Position numbers and translations under genes: made by a program
The notes under the pieces: model-generated
The model's database searches: none
What the model saw: the letters and a program-made list of their open reading frames with translations, nothing else
What the model was told of the DNA's origin: nothing
Shown: in pieces, positions 60,922 to 64,000 of the stretch
How positions within the stretch are numbered: the stretch's first letter is position 1
How the letters are laid out: every line of letters starts with the position of its first letter
NCBI RefSeq assembly: GCF_009296025.1
Contig: NZ_CP045178.1
Span: 2,046,001-2,110,000, forward strand
DNA length: 64,000 bases
DNA from: Streptomyces tsukubensis
GTDB lineage: Bacteria > Actinomycetota > Actinomycetes > Streptomycetales > Streptomycetaceae
Reading direction: 5' to 3'

Positions 60922-61353
60922 ATGAAGAGCCTGCTGGTGAAGGCGGTGGCCGGGGTGGCGACGGCGGTCGCTCTGACCGCCTGCTCCGAGAAGGCAGCCG
61001 CCCCCGCCAGGGCGGCCGGCGGCCCTTCCGTCACCCTCTGCGAACGGCTCTCCCGGCTGGACATCGACAACTCCGCGCTGGGCAGCCTCGATCCGTACGA
61101 GGCGAGCCCCGAGCAGTTCTCCGGCGGCTACGCGGACGTGGCGCGGGACTGGGCGGAGGTGAAGGACGTCCTCGCTCCGCTGCCGGCCGCCCGGCGTACG
61201 GCCCTGCGGACGGCGGCGGAAGGGCTGGCGGACACCTACGGGGGCCTGCCGGGGGACATTCCCGGCGGCGAGGGGCTGGAAGCGATCGGTGGCCGGATGG
61301 CGGAGCTGCGCACGGCGCTGGCCGCCGCCACGTCCGGCCTGAAGTGCCCGTGA
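60922..61353 (+). CDS. Small secreted lipoprotein
   Basis: Protein of 143 residues with a lipoprotein signal MKSLLVKAVAGVATAVALTA followed by the lipobox Cys (LTAC, Cys21). The mature part is helical and Ala/Leu-rich with two further Cys (VTLCERLSRLD and the C-terminal LKCP) that might pair. No family is recognised. GAGAGGCGG precedes the ATG. Its stop overlaps the start of the DUF1254 gene (GTGA), so the two are coupled. Confidence 0.78.
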   Translation: MKSLLVKAVAGVATAVALTACSEKAAAPARAAGGPSVTLCERLSRLDIDNSALGSLDPYEASPEQFSGGYADVARDWAEVKDVLAPLPAARRTALRTAAEGLADTYGGLPGDIPGGEGLEAIGGRMAELRTALAAATSGLKCP

Positions 61354-62747
61354 GCGGCGGCCGGGTCGGGGGCCCCGAGGGGCCGCTCGCCGCACTCGCC
61401 GCCGACGCGTACGTGTACGGCTATCCGCTCGTGTTCGACCTGTCGATGGTCGACGCTTTCGCCCGCAAGGGCCTGGGCACGCTGGCGCCCACCCCGTTCA
61501 ACCGCTTCGCCCACGCCGAGGGGCTCGCGTCACCCGCCTCGCGTTTCGTCTCGGCCGACAACGACATCCTGTGCTCGATCGCACAGCTCGACCTCTCCGA
61601 CGGGCCGCTGGTGCTGCAACTGCCCGACACGGAAGGGGCCTACTACGTAGTCCAGTTCACCGACGCGTGGAGCAACAACTTCGCCTATCTCGGCAGGCGC
61701 GCCACGGGCACCAGGGAGGGATCGTGGCTGATCGTGCCGCCCGGCTGGGCGGGGGCGACACCGGGCAGCGTGCGCGGGGTGATCGAGGCCCCCACCACGA
61801 TCGTCTCCGCCGTGGGCAGGATCGCCTGTGACGGCGGGGACGACGTGGAGCGGGTGCGGGCGCTCCAGGCGCGGTTCACGCTGACGTCGTTGACGTCGCC
61901 CGGCCCGGGGAGGGCGGGGCTGCCGACAGCTGATCCCGAAGTCCCGCAGGAACTGGGCTTCTTCGAACAGCTGCGGGTCTGGATGGCGGACTTTCCGCCG
62001 TCGCTGCCCGACCAGTCGTACCAGGAACGTTTCCAGCCGCTCGGGCTGCTGGAGGAGGGCGTCTCGCCCTATCAGGACGCGTCGCCCGAGCTGGCCAAGG
62101 CGCTCGCCGAGGGGCTGGCGGCGGGACGGGAGCGGGTGGAGGCGGCGGCGGGCACCGGGGCGCGGGGCGGCAGGCCGCCGGGGGCGTGGGAGATGGATCC
62201 GCACCTCTTCGACTACAACCTGGACCATTTCGGCATCGGCACGGTGGACGCCCCCGAGTGGCGGTTGGCGGACAGGGAGGCCTCCTATCTGACGCGCGCG
62301 GTGGCGGCCCGCACGGCGCTGTGGGGCACTCACGGTTACGAGGCGGTCCGCGCGCACACCTTCCACGACACCGACGGGGAGCGGCTGACCGGCGAGCGGT
62401 CCTACACCCTGCGCTTCGACGTGCCGCCGCCCGTCGGGGCCTTCTGGTCGCTGACCATGTACGACATCCCCGACTACTACCTGGTGGAGAACCCGGCCGG
62501 GCGGTACGCGATCGGGGACCGCACCCCCGGGCTCGTGTACGGCTCGGACGGCTCGCTCACCCTGCGCCTTCAGCGGGAGCGGCCCGAGGACCCCGCGCAC
62601 GCGGCCAACTGGCTGCCCACGCCCACGGGGTTCTTCCGGCCGATGATGCGGCTCTACACGCCGGACAGCTCGGTGCTCGACGGGGGGTACGTCCTGCCGG
62701 GGATCAGGGCGGCGGACGGCCGGACCCCGCCGCCCGGCAGCCCATGA
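61350..62747 (+). CDS. DUF1254/DUF1214 domain-containing protein
   Basis: Protein of 465 residues from GTG 61350. The DUF1254 part contains LAADAYVYGYPLVFDLSMVD, the segment ADNDILCSIAQLDLSDGPLV and LQLPDTEGAYYVVQFTDAWS. The DUF1214 part contains YTLRFDVPPPVGAFWSLTMY and NWLPTPTGFFRPMMRLYTPD. Family members are sugar-binding-like beta proteins of unknown function, often secreted, although no signal is visible here. The start overlaps the upstream lipoprotein stop, suggesting a shared role. GCCGCCGGGCACCCC is duplicated just downstream (62769 and 62801). Confidence 0.9.
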   Translation: MSGGRVGGPEGPLAALAADAYVYGYPLVFDLSMVDAFARKGLGTLAPTPFNRFAHAEGLASPASRFVSADNDILCSIAQLDLSDGPLVLQLPDTEGAYYVVQFTDAWSNNFAYLGRRATGTREGSWLIVPPGWAGATPGSVRGVIEAPTTIVSAVGRIACDGGDDVERVRALQARFTLTSLTSPGPGRAGLPTADPEVPQELGFFEQLRVWMADFPPSLPDQSYQERFQPLGLLEEGVSPYQDASPELAKALAEGLAAGRERVEAAAGTGARGGRPPGAWEMDPHLFDYNLDHFGIGTVDAPEWRLADREASYLTRAVAARTALWGTHGYEAVRAHTFHDTDGERLTGERSYTLRFDVPPPVGAFWSLTMYDIPDYYLVENPAGRYAIGDRTPGLVYGSDGSLTLRLQRERPEDPAHAANWLPTPTGFFRPMMRLYTPDSSVLDGGYVLPGIRAADGRTPPPGSP

Positions 62748-62768
62748 GCCGCAGGCCCTGCCGACCTC

Positions 62769-62815
62769 GCCGCCGGGCACCCCGCGTGCCCGGTGACTGA
62801 GCCGCCGGGCACCCC
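62769..62815. repeat. 15-bp repeat after the DUF1254 gene
   Basis: GCCGCCGGGCACCCC at 62769-62783 and 62801-62815, 32 bp apart. The last codons of the DUF1254 gene (CCGCCGCCCGGCAGCCC) resemble it. Another 3'-end duplication of the kind seen across the window. Confidence 0.7.
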
Positions 62816-62835
62816 ATGGGCCCGGCGGCCCGGGT

Positions 62836-63120
62836 TCAGCGGCTGTACCGCATCAGGGCGCGCACCATGTGGCAGGTGATGTCGGAGGGCGGGTGGATGT
62901 CCACCAGCTCGGCCGTCGCCCTTATCCTCCTGTTGTCCGCCTGCTCGGGACGGTAGAACCCGGCGTCGAGCAGGGCGATGGCCAGGCGCATGGCCTTGAG
63001 CCTGCGGTTGTGGTTGATGTACCACTCACGGGGCCTGCCGGCGGGCAGTCGTTTCTTCGCCAGCGGGGCGTACGGAAGGTCGAACAGCACGGGTTTCGTC
63101 GCGGTTGAGGCAGCGGCCAC
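62836..63120 (-). CDS. Small conserved basic protein
   Basis: Protein of about 94 residues: MAAASTATKPVLFDLPYAPL, then GRPREWYINHNRRLKAMRLA, LLDAGFYRPEQADNRRIRAT and a C-terminal VDIHPPSDITCHMVRALMRY. Strongly basic and helical, no membrane segment. The start is decided by the ribosome-binding site: AGGAGG directly abuts an in-frame ATG (63126), too close to serve it, but stands six bases before the GTG at 63120. I do not recognise the family; the sequence looks conserved-type rather than random. Confidence 0.7.
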   Translation of the reverse strand: MAAASTATKPVLFDLPYAPLAKKRLPAGRPREWYINHNRRLKAMRLAIALLDAGFYRPEQADNRRIRATAELVDIHPPSDITCHMVRALMRYSR

Positions 63121-63725
63121 GGGCATCCTCCTGAGGCGTCGAGAGTCCTCGCCCACGCCTGCCGGCATGGAGCGCGCCCTCGGTCGGCTTCTTCTCCGTC
63201 TTCCTCGAACACTGCTTCCATTTTACTGCCCCCCACTGACAAAAGCCGCTGGCCAGAGGGGCTTTGGCGCTGTCACGCCCGACGTGTTCCCTCCCCTGCC
63301 TCTCAGCCGCAACCCCCGTCACCCGGGACTGCTCGCGACGCCGTCGGAGGTCCGTCAGGCGAGCGGTGGAGCGGTCTGATCCGGCGCCCTTCGTGTCGCT
63401 TCCGCGTCTGCTTCGTGTCCGTTCCGCGTCTGTTTCGCGTCATGATCTGTCCCGAGTGGCGGAAGGCCCCTCCTTCCCCCGGTGGGCTTCTGCTTCAATA
63501 GCGGTATGCCCGCCTTCCGGAACGCCGCCACAGGTCGCCTCGACCTCCAGCCGTTCTGGCCTTCGCGTCAGCACCACGACTTCGACCGAGTGTGTTGCCG
63601 CCCGACGAAGGCGCGGACCCTCTAACACCGTTCGGCACACAGCTCGACACGGTCTTCGGTCCACGCGCACGACGTACGTCCCTCGACGACATCGACGACT
63701 CCTCGCGCGAAAGAGCTGACCACTC
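63121..63725. other. Divergent intergenic region, no gene supported
   Basis: About 600 bp between the small basic gene (minus) and the partial gene at 63726 (plus). Less GC-rich than average near 63200-63245 (CTTCCATTTTACTGCCCCCC) and around 63490 (CTGCTTCAATAGCGG), which are possible promoter areas for the two directions. Open frames are short and Arg/Ser-rich without ribosome-binding sites. Confidence 0.4.
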
Positions 63726-64000
63726 ATGGCGAATTCCCGTTCTCTGCCCGGCGCCACCGCCCCGGCCACCGCGACTCCCCCCGCCCCCAGGCACCGGCTG
63801 CGCGCCGTGGACAAGGACGAGGTGGTCGACGTGGCGGAGTTCCTACCGCCGGGCGCCACCTGGCTGCCCGCACCCCAGCACACCCTGCCGGTCCTTCCCG
63901 GCCGGCCCCCGATGGTCGGCTACCTCGTCCTGGTCCCCGCCGACCAGCAGCCCTTCGTGGCGCCGCCGGCGGCCGTCCCCGACTCCACGAGCACGAGGGA
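63726..64000 (+). CDS. Start of a protein resembling Streptomyces winged-helix regulators (3' end outside window)
   Basis: From ATG 63726, 91 residues are visible: a low-complexity start (MANSRSLPGATAPATATPPA), then RHRLRAVDKDEVVDVAEFLP, LPVLPGRPPMVGYLVLVPAD and a Pro/Ala linker running off the edge. From memory, Streptomyces proteins with this beginning continue into a C-terminal OmpR-type winged helix, but that part is not in the window, so the assignment is tentative. Confidence 0.6.
   Translation, partial: MANSRSLPGATAPATATPPAPRHRLRAVDKDEVVDVAEFLPPGATWLPAPQHTLPVLPGRPPMVGYLVLVPADQQPFVAPPAAVPDSTSTR

Overview
The window is high-GC actinobacterial DNA and reads as a Streptomyces chromosome. 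Codon third positions are almost all G or C, GTG starts are common, and the gene order pspA / cobT / cobS / pepA / lpd / sucB / aceE / lipB / lipA / glnA matches, from memory, the core block around SCO216x-SCO2198 of S. coelicolor. I have not aligned it. No rRNA, tRNA, CRISPR array or insertion sequence was seen.

Layout. 1-5.7 kb: an RND efflux permease cut by the window edge, a NarL-type two-component pair, and PspA with its partner PspAA (envelope stress). 5.9-11.1 kb: DUF3043 protein, methyltransferase, ABC exporter, HtrA-like lipoprotein protease. 11.4-18.6 kb: the three enzymes of cobalamin nucleotide-loop assembly (CobU-type, CobT, CobS) mixed with a methyltransferase and two membrane proteins. 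18.8-27.6 kb: PepA, dihydrolipoamide dehydrogenase, the two-lipoyl-domain E2, a GntR/FadR regulator and the E1 AceE, i.e. the 2-oxoacid dehydrogenase machinery. 27.9-38.4 kb: mixed enzymes and regulators (VOC, WYL, SDR, PP2C phosphatase, GNAT, TIGR01777, FAD oxidoreductase, a large TPR regulator). 38.6-42.8 kb: LipB and LipA, which make and attach the lipoyl groups needed by the E2 above, then DUF4191 and RDD membrane proteins. 42.8-44.4 kb: glnA behind a clear GlnR box.

After glnA the core order breaks. 44.6-45.6 kb holds a decayed Nudix remnant and an orphan gene, followed by a divergent nitroreductase/TetR pair. From 56.1 down to 47.2 kb, eight minus-strand genes form a compact, partly translationally coupled cluster: P450, acyl-CoA dehydrogenase-like, FemAB/GNAT-like, SRPBCC, class III aminotransferase, acyl carrier protein, ketosynthase, and an NAD-dependent reductase/epimerase. 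It looks like a small biosynthetic operon acting on an ACP-bound chain and is the best candidate here for an undescribed pathway. The ACP carries an unusual N-terminal array of eight heptads. 56.7-64 kb: a long family-4 glycosyltransferase, small conserved Streptomyces proteins, a DUF1254 protein and the start of what may be a winged-helix regulator.

Two window-wide signals matter to a reader. First, many gene 3' ends are followed by short tandem duplications, often including the stop codon itself (cobT, aceE, the WYL regulator, TIGR01777, the FAD oxidoreductase, lipA), with the extreme case a roughly 600-bp array at 12.65-13.26 kb. Second, at least three core genes (the cobU-type gene, a membrane protein at 16.3 kb, and sucB) are broken by frameshifts in GC-rich stretches. 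Because an intact E2 is expected, assembly indels are the simplest explanation.
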